Counted from the first letter of the stretch, positions 46,244 through 58,556 are shown. The stretch: DNA of 64,000 bases from Geosiphon pyriformis (GCA_016748015.1 JAAOMT010000760.1:797653-861652), one strand, 5' to 3'. Program-made: numbers and translations. The notes: generated by a model from the letters alone, not told the origin.

Positions 46244-47038
46244 TTACACTACCATCTACCAGTAATATTCCACAATTAGGAGTACAGAGAATACTAGTCC
46301 AACCAGATAAGATTCCACGAGATTTGGAACCAATCATTATTATCAACAACAACACATTAAATTGATCTATTAAAAGAATATATAAAGACATGGTAGACAT
46401 GACAGGAAATATCAGAAAAATGGAAATTACAGACAACATTTACTCACTAGCACAACAACTCTTTCAATTAATCCAACACCAGAAAATGGAGATAACAAAC
46501 TATTTGATATCAAGATACTAAAAAGACATTGCAACCCAGAACACAGAAGAAAACTGAAAATACAGTGGACAAAATCATTGTGAAAGTAAAATTAGCAATA
46601 AAAGAATCGACAAAAGAGTCACTATATCAAGAGTTGACTAAAGAAACTTGGAATTAGTAGATACAACAATTCCCACGAAACTATTGTTATTTTTACTTGG
46701 GACAACATGTAAATATTCAGAATCTATATACAGATAAAACAAAACAATTATTCGACAAAAAAATACTACAACAATTAGAACATTTTGTGGAAAAGAACAA
46801 CTTATCCACACAAGCCCAAGCTATATACCGAATACACACAGCATTTCAAGATAAACCAGAAATATTACTCAACAGAGCAATGGATATGGTTACCAGTAAT
46901 CAATTGGGGAAAATCACCAATGCTCAATTTGAAAAATTACAGACCCAAATAACACAAGTAATTCTCAAAAACGAAATCTAGGAAATACTTCAAGAAGGGG
47001 AATTACATGAATTAGATTTTGACAGAGCTCAATATTAA
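46244..47038 (+). pseudogene. Additional ORF after integrase (env position), element 1, function unknown
   Basis: The reading frame continues for about 265 codons after the GPF domain, with stops and one slip. Recognisable parts are IPQLGVQRILVQPDKIPRDL, a helical stretch IYSLAQQLFQLIQHQKMEI, and, from 46697, HVNIQNLYTDKTKQLFDKK, AIYRIHTAFQDKPEILLNRA and LGKITNAQFEKLQTQITQVI, ending DRAQY-stop directly at the polypurine tract. Element 2 keeps the same end (INAQFKKLQNKITQIILG, GTEY-stop). No signal peptide or membrane span is seen, so an envelope-type protein is unlikely. It is probably an extension of the polyprotein or a separate helical protein. Confidence 0.6.
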
Positions 47039-47052
47039 AAAGGAGGGAATAA
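47037..47052 (+). other. Polypurine tract of element 1
   Basis: AAAAAGGAGGGAATAA lies directly before the 3' LTR; element 2 has the same sequence at the equivalent place. It is the expected plus-strand primer. Confidence 0.8.
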
Positions 47053-47920
47053 TGTTACTCATAGAAATATAGGAAATATATTAGCATAATTATTAGCCAA
47101 TCAGAAGTAAGTATAAGAAAGATGGAATTCCAGGATTCCTCTCAGGAATTGCAGGATTCCAGGAATTTTAGGATTCCCAACAAAGAATTGCAGAATTCCA
47201 GAATTCCAGAATTCCTTTCAAAGGAATCGCAGGATTTCAGAAATTCTAGGATTCCTGTCGTAAAGAATCAAGAAATTGAGGAATCTCAATTATGTATATA
47301 TAGCAGTAGTGTTAGAAACAGAAAAGACAGAATTGATACTACAAAATCTTTAGCCTAGAAACACAATCATCAAATAAATAATTATTCCATATCTCAATCC
47401 ACTTTCCATTATCAACACTTCATGTTGATAGTAATTGATACTTAATTACGCTGGAACAATAGCTCTTGATCACGGCTATTGACGGGATACTAATCTGCAA
47501 ATTGTCTTGGCCAATTTCTTTTTTTTTTTTATTTTTTTTTTATTTCTTTTTCTTTATGTTATTTTGATTTGTTGTTGTATACTAATTAATTAAAAAGATT
47601 AAGCGCTGAGTTATTGACGTCAAGGATAGCCTAGTAAAAGACCCAGAAATAAGGGTAGAATTTTATATATTATCGAATAGCTTACCAGAAGGGCACAACT
47701 ACTAGACTAAATCCGGCCACCATGCTGAGAAAAAAATTGGGAAAACTCTTGGGAAAATACATCTACTATCAACACTATTGAATTTCTGTCCATTATACAA
47801 AGGATTCCATCAAAACCTTCAGATACAACACCTTCAGATCACTATCAACTGCTATTAGCTTCAAGCACCAAGTTACGGGTTTGTTATTTAATTCAACAAC
47901 AGAAATAATCATCTGTAACA
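47053..47920 (+). repeat. 3' LTR of element 1
   Basis: 868 bp. It differs from the 5' LTR at about 70 positions by eye (about 92 percent identity), nearly all transitions outside one T-rich tract. Confidence 0.95.
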
Positions 47921-49373
47921 ATGTGCATACAAATATGCATTTTATTAAGTATATATACTTAACTTTGATACATAGTACATAAATTATAACACTACATAAA
48001 AGCTAGTTTTTCCAGAAATCCATATAATATTTTCAAGTTAATACCATTTCAGAATTTTTTAGACTCTAATTAAAGTCTTTTTTTGGTTTTTATGATTGTT
48101 TTTGATCTTTTAAAAATAAAAAAAATAAATTTTTATTTAAAATACAGATGAAATCTGAAAAAGTTAAGAGAATGTGTTTTAAAAAATCATAATATTGAGA
48201 TTTTTTTTTTGTAATGATTTTCAGCTATTTTATCTTTTTATTTCAATTTTATTTTTCTTTATTAAATGTTATGAATATCATAAACATGAATTTTAAAATT
48301 TTTTTGTTATTTTAACAGAGATTGATAAACAGATCTTAATTATTTAATTAGTTAGTTAATTAATTAGTTAGTTAATTAATTAGTTAGTTAGTTAATTAGT
48401 TAGTTAGTAAGTTAATTAATTAGTTAGTTAATTAGTTAGTAAGTTAGTTAGTTAGTTAGTTATTTAGTTATTTAGTTAATTAATTAGTTAATTAGTTAGT
48501 TAATTATTTAATTATTTAATTAATTAGTTAATTAGTTAGTTAATTAGTTAATTAATTAATTAGTTATTTAATCATTTAATTAATTGATTAGTTAATTAGT
48601 TAGTTAATTATTTAATCATTTAATTAATTAGTTAATTAGTTAGTTGATAAGACAAAGTTCACTTTGTATTATATTAAAAAAATTCTATAATTTTTATAAT
48701 AATAAGTTCCAAAATTATTAAAATAATAAAATTTAAAGAATAAAAAAATTTTAAAACTTAATTTTAAGTTGAAAAAAATTGAAATTAATAATGTTCGAAT
48801 AAAATAATTTCTTTTTGTATTCTATAAAGAATCAAAAATTTTTTAAAATTAAATTATTTTTAGTTTTTATTAATATATAATTCGAGATTATTTTTTCCAA
48901 TCAAGAAAAAAGAAGGGGAGAAAGAGTAAAAGTGAAAGGGAGATAAGAGAGGATTCAAAAATTTAATAAATAAAAATAAATAAAAATAAAAAAAATAAAT
49001 TTTTAATGTCCTATTACTAATATGTAGTAATTTTCATTTTTAGACTATTTTTAAATATAGTAATATTTTGTAGATTACAAAAAAAAAATTAAAATTTTCT
49101 TGTGTTACATAGAAAATCTTATTTATATACATTTTACTTTGTAAGCCAGTTTTTGACTTTTATTTTTAAAAAAAAATTCTTATCAAAATAGTCAAAAAAT
49201 AATATAGTAAAATAGAATTTAAAATGAAAAATTTTCAAGATTGAAAATGATAATAATAATAATAATAATAATAAATAAAAACCTTTTTTTTGAAAAGTAA
49301 ATTAAAAATTAAAAATTGGAATTGGAATCAAAGATTAAATTTTTTTGCACTAAAAATTTTTTTTTGTTATCAT
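47921..49373. other. Spacer between the two gypsy elements
   Basis: A+T-rich host sequence with the tetranucleotide array described separately and an AAT run at 49247-49274. No gene is seen. Confidence 0.6.
48343..48646. repeat. TTAG/TTAA tetranucleotide array
   Basis: About 300 bp of interspersed TTAG, TTAA, TTAT and TTGA units in a 4-bp register. It is not a telomere repeat of the usual fungal TTAGGG type. Confidence 0.85.
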
Positions 49374-50229
49374 TGTTACAGATGATTATTTGGGGTCTCA
49401 ATTCAAATAACAAACCCATAACTTGGTGTTTAGTAACTAATCTGATGGATGATAATAGTAATATTAGTATGTAGTATTTGTCTAAAAGTTTTTTAATTGA
49501 GTCTTTTGTATAATAGACAGAGATTTAATCTTGCCTTTCCAGTAGCTTCCTGGAATTGCAATTCCATCAAATTTTTTTTTCAGCATGATGGCCAGTAATC
49601 TGGCAGAGATGCTCTTCTAGTAAGTTAGCCGTTAATATATATATAATTCTTATACTCTTCCTTTGGAGTCTTTTATCAGGCTATTTTTGATGTTAATAAC
49701 ACAGTGCTTAATCTTCAATCAATTAGCAACTCCAGAAAAAATAACTAAATAAAACAAAAAATAAATAAATGAAAATAAGGAAACAATTAAAAGCAATTGC
49801 AAGTTAGTGTTCTGTTAATAGCCATGATCAAGAGCTATTGTTCTAGTATGGTTAAATATTAATTGCTATTAACATGTAGTATTGATAATAGAAAGTAGAT
49901 TAAGATAACAAATAGTTATTTATTAATGTGAAGGTTGTTTTAGAACAAATCTAAACTGGAAGGTCTGTCTTTTCTACTTCTAATGCTACCACTATATATA
50001 TATAATTGAGATTCCTCAATTCCTCAATTTTTCACATCAGGAATCCTGCAATTTCTTTTAAGAAGAATCTTGGAATTTTGGAATCCTATAATTCTTTGTA
50101 TGAGAATCTTAAAATTCTTGGAATCTTGCAATTTCTCTTGAAAAGAATCCTGGAATTTCACATTTACTACAGCTACTTCTGATTGGCTAATTTATATCTT
50201 AATATATTTCTTATATTTTATGAATTATA
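49374..50229 (-). repeat. 3' LTR of element 2
   Basis: The minus-strand start has decayed from TGTTACTCATAG to TATAATTCATAA; it ends CATCTGTAACA. The polypurine tract AAAAAGGAGGGAATAA precedes it (50230-50245). Confidence 0.9.
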
Positions 50230-50243
50230 TTATTCCCTCCTTT

Positions 50244-50950
50244 TTAATATTCAGTTCCATCAAGATTTCCCAAATCTTCTAGCTCTAATTTTCCATTTTT
50301 AAGTAGTTTTTGGACTTCTTTTCCAAGAATTATTTGTGTTATCTTGTTTTGTAATTTTTTAAATTGGGCATTGATTATTTTTTCTATTTGGTTAACAGTA
50401 ATAGTGTCCATTTCAGTGTTGAGCAAAATTTCTGGTCGATCTTAGAATCCAGTATATAGCTGATAAATGGCTTTTGCTTGTGTAGTTAAATTGTTTTTCC
50501 CCATAAATTGTTCCAGTTATTATAGTATTGTTGTATTGAATAATTGTTTGGTCTTATTCGTGTATAGATTCTGAATGTTCATGTGTTGTTCCAAGTAAAA
50601 GTAACAAAAGTTTCTTGGAAATTGTTGTATCCACCAGTCCCAGGTTTCCATAGTCTACTCTTAATATTGGGTAATTTTGGGTTGTATTTCTATCGTCAAT
50701 TTTACTTTTGCCATTATTTTGTCAACAGTGTTTTCTGTTTTTCTCTATACTTTATCTTATGGTCTTTTTCTGGTGTTTGTGTATCTGATAGTTTGTTGAT
50801 TAATTGTGATTTCCATTTTTTGTTGTTGGATTAATTGAAAGAATTGTTGTGCTAGTAAGTGAATGTTGTCAGTAATTTCCATTTTTCTAATGTCTTCCAT
50901 TACATCTACCATGTTTTTATATACTCTTTTTATTGTTTAATTGTATGTGT
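50244..50950 (-). pseudogene. Additional ORF after integrase, element 2
   Basis: The conserved end at 50244-50426 reads INAQFKKLQNKITQIILG and ends GTEY-stop at the polypurine tract, like element 1. Upstream parts are decayed. Confidence 0.55.
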
Positions 50951-50959
50951 TTGGTCCAA

Positions 50960-52330
50960 TAATTATGATTGGTTCTAAATCTCGTGGAATCTTATCTGAT
51001 TGGACTAGTATTCTCTGTACTCCTAATTGTGAAATATTACTGGTGGATGGTGACACTATATGGTGATATAGTTTTAGTTGATCACTATGTGCTGCTTTGG
51101 CTAAGATTTTGTTGTTCTATCTTAATTTATAAGCTCCATTTCCAAGAATTTTTTCTATGTGAAATGGTCTGTCTTTTTTGGGGTTAAATTTTCCACTTCA
51201 TTGTTTTTGCACTTTGGTACAATGTAGAAGTACTTTGTCTTCAATCTTGAATTCAGCTGGTTTATCTGATAGTTAGTTATCATGTCTTTCTTTTTGTTTT
51301 TTCTGTGACTTTTGGATGTTATCAGCTGCTTTTTGCCATTTGTTTTTTAGTGTTTCTATTAAGTTATATGTTTTTCTCAATAATGTTTTCTGAAAATTGT
51401 CTTCAATTATTGGTTTTGTTAGATAAGTGTTGACTTCTATCTCAATTGGTAATATTGCTGTTATTATATACCAATTCAAATAGTTGCTTATATGGTATCT
51501 TGCTTCATTGTCCGATAAGCAAATAGTACTGATAATATAAACAAATCTCATTTGTTTTGGTTTTCTTAACTAATCTTGGTGATTGTTTCACACAATGTTC
51601 TGTTAAATTTTTCAACTAACTAATTTGTTTGTGGATAGTATGGCAATGATAATGGTCTTTTGATTCCAAATCTTTGACTTAATTCTGCTAATGTTCTATT
51701 TACAAAGTGAGTTTTTTGATCAGATAATAATTCTTTTAGATATCTGTGTCGACATATTAAATCTTGATAAACAAATTTGGCAACAGATTCTGCATCTGCT
51801 CTTTAAATGGCTTTTGCTTCTGGCCATTTTGTGAGATAGTTCATAGCTACTGCAATATATCTGTTGCTTTTACTGGTAATTGTCAATAGTCCGACTAAGT
51901 CAATTCCAATGTAATTAAATGGTTGTTTTACTTTGATTGGTCTTAATGGTTTACTGGGTTTTGTTTCACCTCTTTTCTAACAAGCATCACAATTTTGAAT
52001 ATATTAGATAATATCTGAATACATTGATGACCAATAATATTTTTTTCTGGTTTTTTCTATGGTTGCTTCTTTATGAAAATGTCTTGCTGTTAGATCTGAA
52101 CGCATGTTGAATAATATTGTCTCTTTCTCTGGTTCTGTAACTACTCTGGTTGGTTGATTTGGCTTTCTTCTGTTTTTTTAGTAAAGTACATTTTGATGGT
52201 TAATAAAATATTTTGATTGTTGTTTTATGTTTTTTTGTTCCTTTTGAGATAATTTCTTTTTGAACAATTGGGTATTTATATAATGTTGTAATTGTTAGTA
52301 TTCTTGGATATTCATCTTTTGTTATATTTT
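50960..52330 (-). pseudogene. Integrase of element 2
   Basis: GIDLVGLLTITSK, YLTKWPEAKAI, LICRHRYLKELLSDQKTHF and QTNxLVEKFNRTLCE show the DDE core, with all three acidic residues present. The zinc domain and C-terminal tail are degraded by stops. Confidence 0.85.
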
Positions 52331-52339
52331 TGGGTTGAA

Positions 52340-53732
52340 ATGTTTTAGATTTGTCTTATTCATGACAATCCATCAGCATTTCTATTGTTTTTTCTTTTTT
52401 TATAATGTACTGTATAATTGAATAGTAAAAGTTCTATTTTCAATTTGACATGGCAATTATCTCCGAATTTTAGTTTCTGGATTGAAGTCAATCCCTTGTG
52501 GTCAGTATACATATCAAACTTTTGACTCAAGTATTTTTTCCACTTAATGACAGCCTAATAGATAGCTAAGTGTTCTTTTCAGCTGGACTTAAGCTTCTAC
52601 TGGCATAAACTACTGAATGCTCTCTTTCATTCAGTCCTCTCTGCAATAGTATTGCTCCCAATGCTTGACCTGATACATCAGTAGTGATAATGAATGGCTT
52701 GCTATAATCCAAATAGATCAGTACTGAAACTTGAATAAGCTTTCTTCTAAGTATATCAAAAGCTTCTTGCTGGGTTTTTGTTCATTTATATTTGGTGTTT
52801 TTTGTTTGGAGCTGATGTAGTGGTTGAGCTATTTTGGAAAAGTCTTTGATAAAATGGTAGTAGTATTCAGCAAATCCCAAGAATGCTCTCAATTCTGTGA
52901 AATTATTTGGTACTGGAAAGTTCTTGACAATTTCATTCTTGTCTGAATCTGTTTTAATTCTGTCTTTGCTCATCACATGTTCCAAAAACTTGAGTTCCAT
53001 TTTTCCAAAGAAACATTTAGTTGCATTTAGCTTTAATCCGGCTCTTCTTAGTCTTTCAAACACTTGTTGGAGATAATGCAAATGATCATCAAATGTTTTT
53101 GAGAACACATTAGTATTATCCAAATATACAACTACTGATTTCCATAATAATCCAGTATAGACAATTTCTATGAGCCATTGGAATGTTGCTGGAGCATTTA
53201 TCAAGCCAAATGGCATGATTTCAAATTCAAATTCTCTTCTCTTGTTGTGAATGCAGTCTTTTCTTTATCAGCTGAATCCATGGCTACTTGCCAGTAACTA
53301 CTATCTAAATCTGATATTGAGAACCATTTATTTCCACCGAAAGCATCAAATAACTTCTGAATCCATGAAGTTGAATAACTGTCTCCTTGAGTAACACTGT
53401 TGAGTTTTTGATAATCCACACAAAAGCAGATTTTCTCATTTTTTTTTCCAGACTAGTACCACTGGTAATAACTATAGACTCATTGATGGCTGAATTAGCC
53501 TATTGTCAAGCATTTAATTGATTTCTTGATAAATGATCTCATGGCTAGCTGGTGGTACTCGATATGCTCTTTGTTTAATTAGCATTGCATTTTCAGTCTT
53601 AATCTGATACTGGATAATGTTGGTGTGGCCAAATTCATTTTCACTAGCAAAGATATTATTGAAATTGCTGAGTAACATCTTTAGTTGCATCTGTTGGAGT
53701 GGGTCTAGATTCCTCATGTTTATTTGTTCCAA
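52340..53732 (-). pseudogene. Reverse transcriptase and RNase H of element 2
   Basis: KQRAYRVPPASHEI, WFSISDLDSSYWQVAM, MPFGLINAPATFQWL and VVYLDNTNVFS are readable. YLDD has become YLDN, so polymerase activity is lost. FERLRRAGLKLNATKCFFGK continues in the same frame, showing the ancestral sequence where element 1 carries two small deletions. RNase H follows with many stops. Confidence 0.88.
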
Positions 53733-53762
53733 TTGTTCTGGTTGGAGCAGATAACATTCACT

Positions 53763-55085
53763 TCATCCATAGATGGTTTGTGATGTAATGTTTACATATT
53801 CGCAAAGTTGTGGAAAATTTGGAATGTGATTTGGTGGTTGATCCTCAACTTTGGTGGTTAAATATCCAATAATGATTCCCTTTGGTATTTCAATGACACT
53901 TCTTGTTGTGTTGTAGATGAGAATTTTGATGTTTTTTGGGCTTTTGACTGATATGTAGAGATTAGTAAGTCCAATTTCTCCTGATTCGCAAATAGTGGCT
54001 TCCACTTCAAACAACTGAGCTTGATTCTTTACTTTTCTTTTTATGACTAACATATACTGGTCATATGATAGAATGAAATTTGATTGACAGGTTGAGATAA
54101 TTTCTCCTTTGTCAATAACTTTTTTTTTTGCCATATTAACTAGTATATCTATTCTACCTGTTGATCTAAATTCCTGTATTCCTCTAGCTGTGATTCCTAA
54201 TTTTTTCTTATTTCCCACTAACACTAGCTGAGCTATTTTTACCAGAGATAGAAAGATTGCCTGTGCTATCTTTTTATTTAGATTTATGATATATGCTTTT
54301 TCTGAGTCATTTTGTAACATAGCAATGATATTTTCTACATATCCTATGTCAATTAATCCTCCTCTGATGTTGATCCCCTTTTTCACTAAACTACTCCTGG
54401 ATGCTAGTTGAATCATTGTTGTTGCTAGAATTTCCAGTGCTATTTTCAGATTAATGCAAGTGCACAAATGTGGTTCCAATTAAATGGGATCTTTCCCCAG
54501 ATATCTCAGATCAAACCCTGCATCAGTATCATGTGTATGTTCAGACTTAATACTTTCATTATTATTACTGAACCATTTCAGTTTCTGCTTCTTGGTAAGA
54601 TTAGAGAGTGTAATATATGTTTCAGGGTTTGAATTGGAGTCTGAATTGTTGTTATTTTTATTGCCATATTGAGCAAAGCTGGAACCATTGTTTTTATTAT
54701 TGTCATTGTCAAAGTTTAAATTGGGATTGAAAGTTGATCCCAATTCTAATGCACAGCTGTTGATTGGTTTGTCTTCCTCTGGAATTGTGTAGATCATGCA
54801 TAGTGGTGGATTGTAGATGAGGTCACACTTATTATAATACTAAAAGTCATATAGAATCAAACAATAGTCATATAATCAGGTGTTTATTTCTTTCAAGCAT
54901 TGTTCTTGCTCTTCTTTGGTAGATGCCAAATTCTGGTAGTGTTCATGAAACTCCTCTGGGCCTGTTTCTATATCAAGAAAAGCATTTGGGTTTGGGATAA
55001 GAATGATGTCAACTGGTTCTGGTGAGTAGTTTTTGATCTTTAAAATTTTGCTGGGCATGGCTTCTTCAATTTTGGCATTAGCCAT
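53763..55085 (-). pseudogene. dUTPase region of element 2
   Basis: Same length as the element 1 frame but with stops (for example TAA at 54480-54482). Motifs: 1 HDTDAGFDLRY (canonical Gly kept), 2 ASRSSLVKKG, 3 GLIDIGYVENI (Asp kept, Gly lost), 4 NKKIAQAIFLSLV, 5 EFRSTGR, where two Gly of GFGSTG are lost. The two copies together show the ancestral domain had all five motifs. Confidence 0.82.
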
Positions 55086-55480
55086 ATGTCAGATCTTGTC
55101 CTTGTCATGTGGATACCTGTCCAAGTAATTGATTGCTTGGTGCCAGGCTGCAGTAATAGGTGTTCCATAACTCACCCAGTTACTGATGAGAATTGTGTAT
55201 TGGCATGAAGCATCACACATTTCTTTTTACCCAGGAATGTTGTTTCACATTCCTTCATTAAGCAACTGTTTGCCACAAGCAAGACATGATTTGTTGTCTT
55301 ACTTTCTTTGACGTTTTGGGTACTCATATTATTCTCTATGGCACAGCTTATAGTAATAATGTGTACATATCCAGTAGTCTTTGTCTAATGCCACTCAAGC
55401 TCTTATAAAAGAAAGTTTCTTCTCACAGTCTTTGCATTTGAGAGATATATATGGTGGCTTCTTTATTGGTTCTCATGAGT
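55086..55480 (-). pseudogene. Cys-rich domain of element 2
   Basis: Decayed counterpart of 41536-41886. CLACGKQLLNEGM, CDASCQYTILISNWV and GTPITAAW are kept; the first Cys cluster is degraded. A TGA stands for the Trp expected after NEGM. Confidence 0.6.
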
Positions 55481-55531
55481 ATTTTCTTTCCCAGCCATTA
55501 GTTATTTCTTCTGTGACAGTGGTTTCTTTGG

Positions 55532-56330
55532 TTAGATCTTCTTCTTTCTTTTTTCCTTTCTTTTTATTAGTTTCTTCCCATTCCCAAGTTGGTAGTTTGT
55601 TTGGGTCATTGTTAGTTTCTTAGTCTTGGTCGGTGTTTCAGATAAGTTTTTTTTTTTTTTCTCTTTTTCATTATTGTCCCAAGAGAATATTGGTGGTAAC
55701 TCATTGTGGTTTTCTTCAGTCCATGATACTTGATAGGCTTCCCAAGTAGGTTTCTTCTCTTCTTTCTCAAACTCGATAAGTAGTGTTGTCAAATTGGTGG
55801 TCTTGAAATGGCCACACATGGCTGGTATGCATGTGTGTTGGCCGTTCTGACTAATTTGAAGCTCCTGTGTATTCCAATCAAGTAATGCATTGGTTTTGAA
55901 TAGCCAATTATTACCAACAAGTGCTTAGTATTAGGTGGCTTCCATGATCAGTACTTTGATTAGGACAATAATACCATTGACTTTAATAGGGAAGTTGTCA
56001 ATTTCATTAATAGAAGTTTTGGTTGCTCCATTAGCAGTTATGATCCTGGTGCTGGCAGTGCAATCAACTCCACAACTTAATTGGTCCATGAGTTATCTTG
56101 TAATGATGCTGCCAGTTAATCCACTGTTTAGAATCAGTTTGATGGAGTGGCTATTAACTTTGGCATCAATATACATGGCAGTAATAGGTTTTTCTTCTAG
56201 AGCAGCTTCACTAAATAACAGCATGGTCGATAGTTCTTCAAGTTCAAATGAGAAGATGGCATCTAGTGATTTGTTCTCAGTAATAGTAGCTGGTGGAATA
56301 TTGCTAGTAAGTGTTAGTTGTTAGTTGGTT
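55532..56330 (-). pseudogene. Protease and acidic linker of element 2, catalytic Asp lost
   Basis: The protease core reads KLILNSGLTGSIIT, with Asn where the catalytic Asp of DSG belongs, a GAC to AAC change. TRIITANGATKTSI, ALVGNNWL and LLDWNTQEL follow, with the Trp intact where element 1 has a stop. The linker at 55532-55780 is Lys/Glu-rich, as in element 1. Confidence 0.82.
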
Positions 56331-56399
56331 TCCAAGTTATTGGGTTGGGCGTCTTCTGAGGAGACCAAAAGACTTAAATAGTGTTGGGAATTCGGGTTT

Positions 56400-58556
56400 T
56401 GGGAGTTCCCAGTGCCTGAATTCTGTTGTTGAGATCTTAATGACTGGCTTGAAGAACTGGAAATTGGTTAATAGACTACCATTGACAATTTCCAGCTTTG
56501 TTATATCAGTTTTGGTCTTTAGATTCTGTTTTGAAGTAAGTTTTGTAGTGGTGCTTGAATTTGTTGGGGCTGATAAATTACTTGAGACTGTGGCTAATAA
56601 ATGGGTTGGGACTGTGGTTAATAAATGACAGGTGTTGTTGGTTGATAAATTGGTGATTAATAGATTGACAGTTGTGTCATAGGTAGGTAATTTAGTTGAT
56701 ACAGTTCTGGTGATTGATTACTAAAGTATTTCTGAATTTGTAATCAGTGATTGGAGTTTCAATACTGATGATCTGATCTTTGTTTATTTAGCTGTTTATG
56801 ACATTCAAACTGTAAATGTCTTTGTTTACCACAACAGTAGCAAACACGCATCTCCTGCTGCCACTATTGATTGGTCGAGAATGTTGAATGTGACTGATTC
56901 TAAAACCAATTTGCATTTCCAGAATTATTGCATCATTGTGGTGGTTGATAAATTGCATAATTGTCAACTAAGTATCCCTCTAATTTCTAATTGATGGAAT
57001 CACTAAATTGTTTCAATTTGAAATCCAATTCAAATAATTCATTCATTATTAGATTAATGGCTTGAGCATGATTAGCTTTGAGTTCAGTGGCTTCAAAATC
57101 TCTGGCATTTGTAACTGCAGCTTGAAGATCTGCTGGATGCATTGGGCATATGTGTTAAAGGATATTACTGCAGAGGCCTCTAATAAATTGGTTTAGAATT
57201 TGTGGTGCTGTGAAATAATCAGCCTGTATGGCCTGGCACAGATTTCTGTGAAAGCATCTTAAGTAAGTAGTGACTGCTTCATTTTCTCCTTGCTTGATGG
57301 TAGTAAAAGTGTTTGCCAATTGGTTGATGCTATTATTATTACTGAAATATTGTAGAAATACAAGCTTGAATGTATTAAAATCCTAGGGTTTGTTGGTTAA
57401 GCTTTGATATTATGAGTTGGTAGTGTCCTGAAGAAAATAAAAAATGGCTTAGAAAACTCTTGCGTCATTCCATCTGTTGGTTATGATGGCTTTTTCAACA
57501 TCATTGAGCCATATTTGAGCATCATCTTTTTCACTGGTGAACTTCTCCAGTTTTGTTATTAGAGCATAGGCCATTAAATCTAAGTTCAGTTGTTGTTGTT
57601 GTTGTTGTGATGGTAGGAGTAGTAATTGAATTTGGAATTGTAGTGGTGGTGGCTGTTGTTATAGAACAACTGGTAGTAGATTAATGACAATAATTGAAGA
57701 TAAGTTTTGCTAAATAATTGCTTTGGGGTTTCGATCATTCTGATTTTGCTAAGTTTGAAAATTTGGAGTTCTGATTTCCAGATTTTCTAAATTTGAATCT
57801 TGTTGAGTTTAAAAGTTTGGAATTTTGATATTTGGGTTTTCTGGAATTGGTTTTTGATAAGTAAATTCTTGATCTTTGGCTTCTTTTTCTTCCTTCTTCT
57901 CTGATTCTGTTATCTTCTAGGGACTTGCATTTCTGAAATTTGGTTAAGGTAATAGTGATCAAAATCCTGATGGCATTGGCAATTGCAATTTAAATCTTTC
58001 AAAATAATTGCTGTAGGTTCTTAGTAATTCTGCTTTCTTTTGTTTACTTTGAAATAGAAGTCATCCAAATGTGGATGTCACATGTGATGTTGATGCACCT
58101 GTTGATGAGATGTTGATAGCGCTTCCTAGTGTGTAATGATATGATAGATTGGTTGGTGATTCAACTCTGGTTTTCTTCCAAGTAGATAGTTGTATTTGTT
58201 TTGGTGTTATTGCTGGTGTTTGCAATTTTTTTTTGCCTTTGTCTGCATAAGTGATGGAGAATTGTTGTTGTGTGTATCTTTCAATGGTTTGATTGATTTT
58301 CCTGATGATTGGTGCAAAACTGTAGTTTTTTGATAAGCTAATATGTTGAAATAATTCTATATAAAAATTTTCTCTTGCAGATTCAATGTTAATAATTCCT
58401 TTTAAGCAGTCTGTAATTTTATTGTTAATGTAGAAGTTAAAGATAGATTCTGCTGGGAAGTGGTTATTGTTTAGTCCTAATTGTTGGCTGTACTATTAGA
58501 ACAAGGATTTAATAAATCCTAAATGATTTGCTCCTATGTTTTCTAATTCTGCCACT
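56400..58556 (-). pseudogene. Gag region of element 2
   Basis: Collinear with element 1 gag. The N-terminal part reads LENIGANHLGF and SLSKNYSFAPIIRKI; the gag domain retains DAQIWLNDVEKAI, FLQYFSNNNSINQLANTF and EAVTTYLRCFHRNL. The zinc knuckle CYCCGKQRHLQFEC (56801-56842) keeps CX2CX4HX4C. Stops and shifts interrupt it. The frame again has GTG, not ATG, at the equivalent start. Confidence 0.82.

Larger units (their letters stand above)
37504..47920 (+). mobile_element. Ty3/gypsy-type LTR retrotransposon with dUTPase, element 1
   Basis: Two 868-bp LTRs (37504-38371 and 47053-47920) bounded TGTTAC...GTAACA enclose PBS, gag, protease, Cys-rich domain, dUTPase, RT, RNase H, integrase, a 3' ORF and a polypurine tract. 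ATGT at 37500-37503 and 47921-47924 is a 4-bp target duplication. RT before integrase places it in the Ty3/gypsy order. From 38434 to about 43890 one single frame carries gag to RT, broken only by stops; two small deletions then move RT and integrase to the next frame. The apparent length includes 267 bp of gap and duplicated overlap at 45977-46243. The YLDD of RT and all dUTPase motifs survive, but stops make it non-autonomous. Confidence 0.95.

Noticed and set aside
46244-47038. Envelope gene making element 1 an endogenous retrovirus-like element
   Set aside because: No signal peptide, membrane span or Cys pattern of an envelope protein is seen; the segment is polar and helical.
48343-48646. 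Interstitial telomere repeat
   Set aside because: Units are four-base TTAG/TTAA words without the GG of the usual fungal TTAGGG.
54484-56628. Plus-strand frames inside element 2
   Set aside because: They are the complement of the gypsy genes on the minus strand.
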